A stretch of 11,527 nt of DNA, from positions 1 through 11,527 of the forward strand of contig USAC01000071.1 of the NCBI GenBank assembly GCA_900552475.1, in the 5' to 3' direction. Position 1 is the stretch's first letter; every line of letters starts with the position of its first letter. Positions 1 through 6,249 of the stretch are shown here, piece by piece. Made by a program: the position numbers and the translations under genes. The stretch is from an uncultured Eubacteriales bacterium. GTDB lineage: Bacteria; Bacillota; Clostridia; Oscillospirales; Oscillospiraceae. Below the pieces are notes generated by a model. It saw only the letters and a list, made by a program, of their open reading frames with translations, searched no databases and was not told the DNA's origin.

Positions 1-77
1 TGGTGGGAACAACTGGACTCGAACCAGTGACCCCCTGCTTGTAAGGCAGGTGCTCTAACCAGCTGAGCTATGCTCCC
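1..77 (-). tRNA. tRNA-Val (anticodon UAC)
   Basis: Read on the minus strand this folds as a complete cloverleaf. The 7-bp acceptor stem (GGGAGCA with TGTTCCC) has one G-U pair. The anticodon stem CCTGC/GCAGG carries the loop CTTACAA, whose anticodon TAC (positions 41-43) decodes GUA valine codons. The T loop contains GTTCGAGTC, followed by discriminator A and an encoded CCA at 1-3. The gene ends exactly at the window edge, so further tRNA genes of an array could follow outside. A consensus promoter lies just upstream (110-138). The identity is firm because both stems and the anticodon are unambiguous. Confidence 0.97.
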
Positions 78-79
78 GT

Positions 80-106
80 CCTTGTCGCTCTCTCGTAACG
101 ACAAGG
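80..106 (-). repeat. Inverted repeat in the tRNA leader
   Basis: CCTTGTCG at 80-87 is exactly complementary to CGACAAGG at 99-106, with an 11-nt loop. The hairpin would occupy almost the whole leader between the predicted start site (about 103) and the tRNA 5' end at 77. It could help RNase P presentation or leader processing, or be chance. No function is shown by the sequence itself. Confidence 0.5.
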
Positions 107-109
107 GTT

Positions 110-138
110 ATTATACTGGAGGAACCCGGAAATGTCAA
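110..138 (-). promoter_or_regulatory. Consensus sigma-A promoter of the tRNA-Val gene
   Basis: On the minus strand there is a perfect -35 box TTGACA (133-138), a 17-nt spacer and a perfect -10 box TATAAT (110-115). Transcription should start near 102-104, about 25 nt before the mature tRNA 5' end at 77. A full-consensus promoter suits a stable RNA gene. It lies downstream of crcB, so it may keep tRNA transcription independent of that gene. Confidence 0.85.
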
Positions 139-194
139 CAGGTAATTTGAATTTTTTTGAGAGAATTTTCACGTCCGTTTACCCGTTTCGCGCT

Positions 195-560
195 TCAGCC
201 CGCAAGCGCCTGCACCAGAACAACTGCGCCGACCGAGAGCAGCACGCTCAGCACCACATACGCCGCCGCGGCCGGGAGTCTCCCCGCCTGCAGCAGGCCG
301 CTCGTCTCGAGCGCGAACGTTGAAAACGTGGTAAAGCCGCCGCAGATACCCGTCTTGAGAAACAGGATCATCCGCGGGCTGAGCGCGGCGTGGCGCGCGG
401 CGGCCGCGGCAATCAGCCCGATGGCAAACGCGCCGAGGACGTTTACCAGTAGCGTCCCCACCGGGAACCCGCCGTCCCGCCCGAGCGGCAGCAGCGAGCA
501 CAGATAGCGCAGCACGGCGCCGAGAAAGCCGCCGGCTCCGACGGCAAGACAGTTCAGCAT
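195..560 (-). CDS. crcB: Fluoride ion channel CrcB/FluC
   Basis: This 121-residue protein matches the usual length of Fluc channels, small dual-topology membrane proteins that export fluoride as dimers. Visible family marks are the N-terminal GGFLGAVLRY (10-19), GTLLVNVLGAFAIG (35-48, with the conserved Asn40) and the hallmark GGFTTFSTFALE (74-85), which holds the phenylalanines lining the pore. Four hydrophobic segments are evident. The ATG at 558-560 has GGAGGG four bases upstream. The gene follows hslO by 63 nt, but a terminator-like hairpin lies between them and I see no promoter in the gap, so it may be expressed by readthrough. No fluoride riboswitch is recognisable upstream. Confidence 0.93.
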   Translation of the reverse strand: MLNCLAVGAGGFLGAVLRYLCSLLPLGRDGGFPVGTLLVNVLGAFAIGLIAAAAARHAALSPRMILFLKTGICGGFTTFSTFALETSGLLQAGRLPAAAAYVVLSVLLSVGAVVLVQALAG

Positions 561-570
561 AATACCCTCC

Positions 571-605
571 GAAAAGCGCGCCCCGTCCGTGCACCGGACG
601 GGGCG
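571..605 (-). terminator. Terminator-like hairpin after hslO
   Basis: A perfect 11-bp GC-rich stem (579-589 with 595-605) has a 5-nt loop, TGCAC. On the minus strand it is followed by CGCTTTTC. The U tract is only four bases, so termination may be incomplete. The hairpin sits 19 nt beyond the hslO stop and just ahead of the crcB ribosome binding site. Confidence 0.7.
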
Positions 606-623
606 GCGGTTGTGCTTCTTCGC

Positions 624-1502
624 TCAGAGCCGGGCGAGGATGTGCTCGAGATCCTGCGCGGTGAACCTGTAGACACTGTCGCAGAACTGGCACGTCAGCT
701 CGCAGCCGCCCTGCTCGCGCAGCATGCTCTCCAGCTCACCCTTCCCCAGCGAGATCAGCGCGCGCTCGACGCGCTCGCGGCTGCAGGCGCAGCGGTACTC
801 GACAGGATCGCTCTCGAGGATCTTCACCTCGAAATCGGAGAGGACGGTGCGCAGCATGTGTTCGGGGTCGGGGTCGCGCTCGAGCATGGCGGAGACGTTC
901 CCCGCGGCCATGACGCCGCCCTCGACCCTAGCGATGGTGTCCTCACCCGCGCCGGGCATGAGCTGGATGAGATAGCCGCCCGCGGACTTCACGCTCTGGT
1001 CGCGGTCGACGAGCACGCCCAGCGCGCAGGCGGTGGGAATCTGCTCGGACTCGACGAAGTATCCCGCGATGTCCTCGGCAATCTCGCCGCCGAGGAGGTC
1101 AACCGTGCCGACGTACGGCTCCTTCATGTGCAGGTCTTTGATGACAGTGATGGTACCCTCGGAACCGACGGCGCGGCCCACGTCGAGCTTGCCGTCCGCG
1201 CGCAGGGGCAGATCCACCTGCGGGTTCGTCACATAGCCGCGGACGTTGCCCTCCGGGTCGGATACGGCGAGCACCGTCCCAAGCGGGCCGCCGCCCTTGA
1301 TCTGGAGCGTCAGGCTCGCGCCGCGGCCCTTGAGGGCATTGCCCATGAGGCTCGCGCCCGAGAGCGCGCGGCCGAGGGCCGCCGTCGCCACGGGCAGGGT
1401 TTTATGAATCTGACGGGCGCGCTCGGTCAAATCGCGGCTGCAGATGGCAGCCGCCTGCACGAGCCCGTCCGAGGTGATGGCTCTGATGATACGATCGCTC
1501 AT
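624..1502 (-). CDS. hslO: Redox-regulated chaperone Hsp33
   Basis: This 292-residue protein has the full Hsp33 architecture. Hsp33 is a cytoplasmic holdase activated when oxidation releases zinc from its C-terminal cysteines. The N-terminal domain shows the family-typical run from RIIRAITSDGLVQAAA (4-19), and the GGGPLGTVLA and YVTNPQVDLPL segments (70-100). The redox switch is intact: CAC (Cys238, Cys240) and CQFC (Cys271, Cys274) give the CxC...CxxC zinc site; an extra Cys267 lies beside it. The ATG at 1502 follows the methyltransferase stop by 15 nt, and TAAGGAG at that stop supplies the ribosome binding site, so the two genes are probably cotranscribed. Confidence 0.96.
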   Translation of the reverse strand: MSDRIIRAITSDGLVQAAAICSRDLTERARQIHKTLPVATAALGRALSGASLMGNALKGRGASLTLQIKGGGPLGTVLAVSDPEGNVRGYVTNPQVDLPLRADGKLDVGRAVGSEGTITVIKDLHMKEPYVGTVDLLGGEIAEDIAGYFVESEQIPTACALGVLVDRDQSVKSAGGYLIQLMPGAGEDTIARVEGGVMAAGNVSAMLERDPDPEHMLRTVLSDFEVKILESDPVEYRCACSRERVERALISLGKGELESMLREQGGCELTCQFCDSVYRFTAQDLEHILARL

Positions 1503-1517
1503 TCGGCTTCGTTCTCC

Positions 1518-2258
1518 TTAGTTCTGGTTTCTCTCGCAGACAAAGTAGATCCGCTGCGCCCCGTCTGCCGGGCGGCGCAGCTTCATGTCGCCGTAGGTGC
1601 GGATGCGGGTAAAGCCCGCCGCGCGCAGCCACGCGGTCAGCTCCTCGGCGGTGTAGCAGCGCTGGCGGTGATACTCGAACCCGCGCTCCCACGCGCCGTC
1701 CGGCCGCAGGTTAAAGAGGTCGACATAGTAGCTGCATATCCCGCGGCTGAACTCCGTGCGCCAGACGCAGTAGGCGTCCTCCGTCTCGTCGAGGTAGACC
1801 TGCCCGTCGAGACGGAGGAACTTCTCTGGCGTGTTCACGTCGAAAATGAGCGTACCGCCGGGCGCGATGAACAGGTGCAGCCGCTCGAAGGTGCGCTGCA
1901 CGTCGCGGGGATTTGTCAGATAGTTGAGACTGTCGAGACAGCAGATCGCCGCGTCGACCGTTCCGTACAGGTCGAGCTGCGGCATCGACTGGTGCAGGAA
2001 CACCGGCGGGATGCCGGGTCCGGTCTTGGCCGCGGCGGCGGCGAGCATGTCCTCCGATCCGTCGACCGCGATCAGTTCATAGCCGCGTGCGGTCAGCAGC
2101 CACGTCATCGTCCCCGTCCCGCAGGCGAGGTCGAGCACCGTGTGCACCGGCAGGCGGGCGCGCTGAAACAGCCGCTCGAGAAAGTCCGCGCGGCGCTGAT
2201 AGTCGACGTCCTCGGTCAGCTCGTCATACGACGCGGCCAGGCGCTCATAGCTGCTCAT
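1518..2258 (-). CDS. Class I SAM-dependent methyltransferase, substrate unknown
   Basis: The protein is about 246 residues from the ATG at 2256-2258. An open extension to 2306 lies wholly inside yerC and reads as basic, low-complexity sequence, so I reject it. The Rossmann-fold SAM site is clear: VLDLACGTG (41-49), then the acidic loop residue Asp66 in IAVDGSEDML, and later GGTLIFDVNTPEKF. An N-terminal YDELTEDVDY segment is typical of Firmicute methyltransferases of the Methyltransf_25 type. The start overlaps the yerC stop by 14 nt, suggesting translational coupling, and hslO follows 15 nt downstream. Nothing in the sequence reveals whether the substrate is a small molecule, protein or RNA. 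Confidence 0.88.
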   Translation of the reverse strand: MSSYERLAASYDELTEDVDYQRRADFLERLFQRARLPVHTVLDLACGTGTMTWLLTARGYELIAVDGSEDMLAAAAAKTGPGIPPVFLHQSMPQLDLYGTVDAAICCLDSLNYLTNPRDVQRTFERLHLFIAPGGTLIFDVNTPEKFLRLDGQVYLDETEDAYCVWRTEFSRGICSYYVDLFNLRPDGAWERGFEYHRQRCYTAEELTAWLRAAGFTRIRTYGDMKLRRPADGAQRIYFVCERNQN

Positions 2259-2577
2259 CGCCCTGCTTCTCGCGCTGCGCCTGAATCTTGTCGAGAATGC
2301 TCTCATAGCCGCCCGCGCCGTTGAGCAGGCAGCGGTTCACGCGGCTGATCGTGGCGCTGGACGCGCCGGTTTTCTCGAGAATGTCGTTGTAGATCATCCC
2401 GTCGTTGAGCAGCATCGCCACCTCAAAGCGCTGCTCCATGCTGCGCAGCTCGGAGATCGTGCAAAGGTCCTGGAAGAAGTGATAGCACTCCTCCTCGTTT
2501 TCCAGCATCAGGATGGCCTGATACAGATGATCGCTCTTTTCCTTCTTGGAAATTTTAGACTTGGCAGCCCTAACCAT
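2245..2577 (-). CDS. yerC: YerC/TrpR-like DNA-binding regulator
   Basis: This 110-residue protein belongs to the TrpR-related YerC/YecD family of small helical DNA-binding proteins. The core runs from HLYQAILMLENEEECYHFFQ (17-36) through DLCTISELRSMEQRFEVAMLL (37-57) to the helix-turn-helix YNDILEKTGASSATISRVNR (63-82). I choose the ATG at 2575-2577 because GGAGG lies 8 nt upstream; the longer frame to 2664 would run through the promoter. The effector is not known from sequence and a link to tryptophan should not be assumed. It is the first gene of the yerC-methyltransferase-hslO unit. Confidence 0.9.
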   Translation of the reverse strand: MVRAAKSKISKKEKSDHLYQAILMLENEEECYHFFQDLCTISELRSMEQRFEVAMLLNDGMIYNDILEKTGASSATISRVNRCLLNGAGGYESILDKIQAQREKQGDEQL

Positions 2578-2621
2578 AGATATTTCCTCCTGTATTGAAT
2601 CCTCAAAGTTTCGCTGTTTAG

Positions 2622-2650
2622 AGTATAACATTTTACTGCATGAAAGTAAA
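2622..2650 (-). promoter_or_regulatory. Promoter of the yerC-methyltransferase-hslO unit
   Basis: On the minus strand the -35 box TTTACT (2645-2650) and the -10 box TATACT (2622-2627) are separated by exactly 17 nt. A start near 2615 would leave a leader of about 38 nt before the yerC ATG at 2577, containing the GGAGG site. The surrounding sequence is AT-rich against a GC-rich background, as expected for a promoter. Confidence 0.75.
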
Positions 2651-2689
2651 CACCCCAGCCGCATTTTTTATAAAACCCCGCCGAAAATG

Positions 2690-2724
2690 CCGATCCCCCG
2701 GGAACAACGTTTCCGGGGGATCGG
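2690..2724 (-). terminator. Terminator after malQ
   Basis: The 12-nt arms CCGATCCCCCGG (2690-2701) and its exact complement (2713-2724) are extended inward by four more pairs, including one G-U, around an AAC loop. On the minus strand the hairpin is followed by CATTTTCGG, a short U tract. A second, weaker hairpin at about 2731-2757 lies between it and the malQ stop. Together they close the sugar operon ahead of the yerC promoter. Confidence 0.75.
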
Positions 2725-2773
2725 TCCTTTCCATCTTCCCCGCTTTCAAAGGGGATGGGAATATATGCGTTTG

Positions 2774-4258
2774 TCAGATGCGGCCGTAGAGCGCCGTCTT
2801 ATGGCAGATGCGCTCAGCCAGCGCCGCGGATGCCTCGCCGGGGAGCAGGCGCCAGCGCCAGTTGCCCGCGCTCGTGCCGGGCGTGTTCGTGCGGCAGCCC
2901 ACGCTGAGGCCCAGCCAGTCCTGCAGCTGGGCGACAAAGAGCGCCGAGGGGCTGGAAAGGCCGCCGCGCAGCATACCCTCGCAGAAGCCCTCCGCATCGT
3001 TCAGTCCGAAGTACTCGCCCGCGCGGGCGACGGACTCGCCCGATGCTTCCCCGCGCCAAAGGGCGAGGGGGCTGTTGTCGTGCGTGCCGGTATAGCAGAT
3101 GCTGCGCTCCGGGAATGCGTGCGGCAGACCCGCGCTGTCGTCCCGGTCGTCAAAGGCGAACTCGAGCACCTTCATGCCCGGCCATTGCGAATCGCGCAGC
3201 AGCTGCGCAAGTTCGGGCGTGGGATAGCCCAGATCCTCGGCGATGAACTCCAGCTTCGGAAACCACCCGTTCAGCACACCGATCAGATCCATGCCCGGCC
3301 CCTTGACCCAGTGGCCGTTCTTGGCCGTCGTCTCGCCGTAGGGCACGGCCCAGTACGCCTCGAACCCGCGGAAGTGGTCGACACGGATGACATCATAGAG
3401 CTTGCCCGCGCCGTCGATGCGGCGGATCCACCAGCCGAAGCCGTCCGCCTTCATGCGGTCCCATCGGTAGAGGGGGTTGCCCCAGAGCTGGCCGTCGGCG
3501 CTGAAGTAGTCCGGCGGCACGCCGGAGACCTCCGTCGGCACGCACCGCTCGTCGAGCTGGAAGCTCGCCGGGTCGGCCCAGACGTCCGCCGAGTCCATCG
3601 CGACGTAGATCGGCAGATCGCCGATCACGCGGATGCCGAGGTGATGCAGATAGTCCCGCAGGCGGTTCCACTGCCGGAAGAACAGGAATTGCAGATAGAT
3701 GAACAACTCCACGTCCTCGCGCAGGAGCGTGCGGTACTTCTCGAGCACGGCGGGGGATCTGCGCAGGCGGAGCTCCTCGTCGTCCCACTCCGTCCACGCG
3801 CGCATGCCGAAATGGCGCTTGCAGGCCATGAAGAGCGCGTAGTCCGGGAGCCAGCGCGCGTTTTCGCGTTCGAAGGCGGCAACGGCCTCGCGGTCGCGCT
3901 CCCAACCGCGCGCCTTGGCGCGCGCGAGCACGGCAAAGCGGCTCTTGTAAATTTTCCCGTAGTCGACGTATCGGGGATCGTCTCCCCAGTCGGCGGCGGC
4001 GATTTCACCGGCGGTCAGCAACCCGTCGGCCGCCAGCTCGTCGAGGTCGATGAAATAGGGGTTGCCGGCGTAGGTGGAGAAGCTCTGGTACGGGGAGTCT
4101 CCGTAGCTCGTCGGCCCGAGGGGCAGCATCTGCCAGTAGCTCTGGCCCGCTGCGTGCAGAAAATCGGCAAAGTCATATGCGGCCCGGCCGAACGTGCCGA
4201 TCCCGTGCGGGGACGGGAGGGCATACACCGGCATCAGGATGCCGCTGCTTCGTTTCAT
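2774..4258 (-). CDS. malQ: 4-alpha-glucanotransferase (amylomaltase, GH77)
   Basis: This 494-residue cytoplasmic enzyme transfers alpha-1,4-glucan segments between malto-oligosaccharides, releasing glucose and longer chains for phosphorylases. The length is normal for bacterial amylomaltase. All catalytic motifs are present: the nucleophile Asp294 in RVDHFRGFEAYW, the acid/base Glu341 in AEDLG, and the transition-state stabiliser Asp394 in YTGTHDN, plus GDLPIYV (213-219). The N-terminal LPSPHGIGTFG and SYWQMLPLGPT are also typical. The ATG at 4258 is chosen over the one at 4270 because AGGTG lies 9 nt upstream of it, whereas it directly abuts the earlier ATG. The gene follows the second permease by 49 nt and is last in the operon, which argues that the transporter carries maltodextrins. 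Confidence 0.96.
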   Translation of the reverse strand: MKRSSGILMPVYALPSPHGIGTFGRAAYDFADFLHAAGQSYWQMLPLGPTSYGDSPYQSFSTYAGNPYFIDLDELAADGLLTAGEIAAADWGDDPRYVDYGKIYKSRFAVLARAKARGWERDREAVAAFERENARWLPDYALFMACKRHFGMRAWTEWDDEELRLRRSPAVLEKYRTLLREDVELFIYLQFLFFRQWNRLRDYLHHLGIRVIGDLPIYVAMDSADVWADPASFQLDERCVPTEVSGVPPDYFSADGQLWGNPLYRWDRMKADGFGWWIRRIDGAGKLYDVIRVDHFRGFEAYWAVPYGETTAKNGHWVKGPGMDLIGVLNGWFPKLEFIAEDLGYPTPELAQLLRDSQWPGMKVLEFAFDDRDDSAGLPHAFPERSICYTGTHDNSPLALWRGEASGESVARAGEYFGLNDAEGFCEGMLRGGLSSPSALFVAQLQDWLGLSVGCRTNTPGTSAGNWRWRLLPGEASAALAERICHKTALYGRI

Positions 4259-4307
4259 AGTAAGCATCACCTGCTCTCTGAGATCTTGGAAAATGGGGTA
4301 TCCGGGC

Positions 4308-5168
4308 TCAGCCCTTGACCGCGCCTGCGGCGACGCCCTTGATGATGTGCTTCTGGCAGCATAGATAGAAAATAATGACGGGAAGAATGCTCAGCATGAT
4401 CAGCGCCATCGTCGCGCCCATATCCACCGTGCCGTAGCTGCCGCGCAGATACTGGATATGGATGGGGATGGTGCGGTATCTGTTCACGTCCAGAACCAGA
4501 CTGGGCAGCAGATAGTCGTTCCACACCCACATGATCTCCAGCACACCCACGGAGATCATCGTCGGCTTCAGCATGGGCAGCACCACCCGGAAGAAGGTAC
4601 CCACCGGGCCGCAACCGTCGATGGCGGCGGCCTCTTCAATCTCCAGCGGCAGGCTCTTGACGAAGCCCGTAAACATAAACACCGCCAGACCTGCGCCGAA
4701 GCCCAGATAAATCACGGGGATCGTCCACGGGGTGTTCAGATGCAGCTGGTCCGTCGTCCGGGCCAGCGTGTACATGACCATCTGGAACGGCACCACCATG
4801 GAGAATACGCACAGGTAGTACACGATCTTACTGACCAGACTTCCCACACGGGAGATGTACCACGCCGCCATCGACGTACACAGCAGGATCAGCGCCGTGG
4901 AGGCGATGGTGATGAAGAAGCTGTAGAACACCACCTTATAGAAGGCAAAGTTGCCGAAGGTCATGCCCTTGACATAGTTCTTCAGACCCACAAAGGACTC
5001 CGCCGTGGGCAGCTTGAAGGTCTCGGTATTGACGAAGGCATTCGCCTTCAGCGAGTTGATGAGCACCAGAACCACCGGCATCAGATAGAGCACGGAGATC
5101 ACGGTGAACAGCACCGTCATAAACGTCTGACGGCGTTCTCTGCGGCGCAGAGCCTCGGTTTTCATCAT
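4308..5168 (-). CDS. MalG-type sugar ABC transporter permease
   Basis: This 286-residue integral membrane protein is the second (C-type) permease of a carbohydrate-uptake-1 ABC transporter. It has about six hydrophobic segments beginning at residues 17-37. The EAA loop that contacts the ATPase is intact (EEAAAIDGCGPVGTFFRVVL, 178-197). The C-terminus KHIIKGVAAGAVKG is characteristic of MalG/AraQ-type subunits. Its ATG overlaps the preceding permease stop in ATGA, with AGGAGG just upstream, so the two subunits are translationally coupled. A second in-frame ATG at 5165 is equally possible as the start. Substrate is inferred from neighbouring malQ, not from this sequence. Confidence 0.93.
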   Translation of the reverse strand: MMKTEALRRRERRQTFMTVLFTVISVLYLMPVVLVLINSLKANAFVNTETFKLPTAESFVGLKNYVKGMTFGNFAFYKVVFYSFFITIASTALILLCTSMAAWYISRVGSLVSKIVYYLCVFSMVVPFQMVMYTLARTTDQLHLNTPWTIPVIYLGFGAGLAVFMFTGFVKSLPLEIEEAAAIDGCGPVGTFFRVVLPMLKPTMISVGVLEIMWVWNDYLLPSLVLDVNRYRTIPIHIQYLRGSYGTVDMGATMALIMLSILPVIIFYLCCQKHIIKGVAAGAVKG

Positions 5169-6088
5169 TGCTGCACCTCCTTGCGGCGGCTGGCCTGAAG
5201 CTGGATAACGCTGATGGCCGCCACCACCACGAAGAAGATCACGGCCTTGGCCTGACCCACGCCGCGGTTTCCGCCGCCGTTGCTGCTGAAGGCGTTGACG
5301 ATGTTCAGCGCCAGCATTTCTGTTGTCTTGATGGTTTCGCCGTTGCCCAGCTGCTGGAAGGGCCGGCCGGCGGTAAGCGCGAGGTTCTGGTCAAACAGCT
5401 TGAAGCCGTTGGTCAGGCTCAGGAACATACAGATCGTGATGGAGGGCATCACATTGGGGATGGTCACCCGCCGCAGCGTCTGCCAGCGGTTGGCGCCGTC
5501 GATGCGGGCGGCCTCCAGCATATCCTCCGGCACCGCCTGCAGACCGGCGATGTAAATAATCATCATATAGCCGATCTGCTGCCAGCACACCAGAATCACC
5601 AGCCCCCAGAAGCCGTATTTCGTCTCCAGCACCACGGAGGTATTGTACTTGATGAGGATTCCGTCAAAGATCATGGACCAGATATAGCCCAGCACAATGC
5701 CGCCGATCAGGTTCGGCAGGAAGAACACCGTGCGGAACACATTGGTTCCCTTGAACTTCTGGGTCAGGGCATAGGCAATGGCAAACGCGAACAGATTGAT
5801 CAGAATCAGGCTCACCAGCGCAAACAGCATCGTATACCAGAATGCGTGCATATAGCCGGGATCCTGAAAGGCCTTCCGGTAGTTGTCCAGTCCCGTCCAC
5901 TCCCACTGGCTGGTAATGCGAAAGTTGCAGAAGGACAGAAACAGTCCCTTGGCAAAGGGATACAGGAAGCCGATGCAGAAGGCGGCGAAGGTGGGCAGCA
6001 AAAACAGCCACGCCATGCGCTGAATGGGGCGGCGGATCAGCCGGGAATTCAGCGCAGCCTCATCCCGGCGGCGTTTCGGAATTTTCAT
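5165..6088 (-). CDS. MalF/UgpA-type sugar ABC transporter permease
   Basis: This 307-residue permease is the first membrane subunit of the sugar importer. After a basic N-terminus (KIPKRRR) comes a first membrane span at about 27-45 and five further hydrophobic stretches. The family-typical RTVFFLPNLIGGIVLGYIW (119-137) is present, as is the EAA loop EAARIDGANRWQTLRRVTIP (192-211), which couples to the ATPase. The ATG at 6088 has AGGAGAGAGG upstream. It lacks the extra periplasmic loop of enterobacterial MalF, as is usual in Gram-positives. It pairs with the downstream permease through a 4-nt overlap. Confidence 0.93.
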   Translation of the reverse strand: MKIPKRRRDEAALNSRLIRRPIQRMAWLFLLPTFAAFCIGFLYPFAKGLFLSFCNFRITSQWEWTGLDNYRKAFQDPGYMHAFWYTMLFALVSLILINLFAFAIAYALTQKFKGTNVFRTVFFLPNLIGGIVLGYIWSMIFDGILIKYNTSVVLETKYGFWGLVILVCWQQIGYMMIIYIAGLQAVPEDMLEAARIDGANRWQTLRRVTIPNVMPSITICMFLSLTNGFKLFDQNLALTAGRPFQQLGNGETIKTTEMLALNIVNAFSSNGGGNRGVGQAKAVIFFVVVAAISVIQLQASRRKEVQQ

Positions 6089-6117
6089 GACGCCTCTCTC
6101 CTATTTCTATATAGTTT

Positions 6118-6132
6118 CCGGGCAGCGCCCGG
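6118..6132 (-). other. Short hairpin before the first permease gene
   Basis: CCGGGC (6118-6123) and GCCCGG (6127-6132) form a 6-bp stem with a 3-nt loop, about 30 nt upstream of the permease start. On the minus strand the following AAACTATATAG is not a clean U tract, so this is not called a terminator. It may contribute to segmental control of the operon mRNA. Confidence 0.4.
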
Positions 6133-6191
6133 AGCTCTTGCCCGGTGCCAAACCGGCCAACAGCTCTGCGCGCCGCGGCTTACAGGGAAAT

Positions 6192-6218
6192 CGGGGGCGG
6201 GCGATATGCCCGCCCCCG
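6192..6218 (-). other. Strong intercistronic stem-loop after the binding-protein gene
   Basis: A perfect 11-bp, all-GC stem (6192-6202 with 6208-6218) with a 5-nt loop lies about 32 nt beyond the binding-protein stop. On the minus strand it is followed by ATTTCCC, too poor in U for an efficient terminator. In mal-type operons such a hairpin between the binding protein and the permeases commonly protects the upstream mRNA or partly terminates, raising binding-protein levels. That role here is an inference. Confidence 0.65.
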
Positions 6219-6249
6219 GATCGATTTCTTGCTGCGGAGCGCTTATAGC

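Noticed and set aside
561..623. Fluoride riboswitch before crcB
   Set aside because: The gap is taken up by a simple terminator-like hairpin; the conserved crcB-motif pseudoknot sequence is not recognisable.
612..2324. Plus-strand open frame of 570 residues
   Set aside because: It lies antisense to hslO, the methyltransferase and part of yerC, all with clear family motifs. Its translation is a low-complexity Arg/Ala/Val/His-rich shadow typical of GC-rich DNA.
2546..4318. Plus-strand open frame of 590 residues
   Set aside because: Antisense to malQ, with no recognisable domain. The composition is that of a shadow frame.
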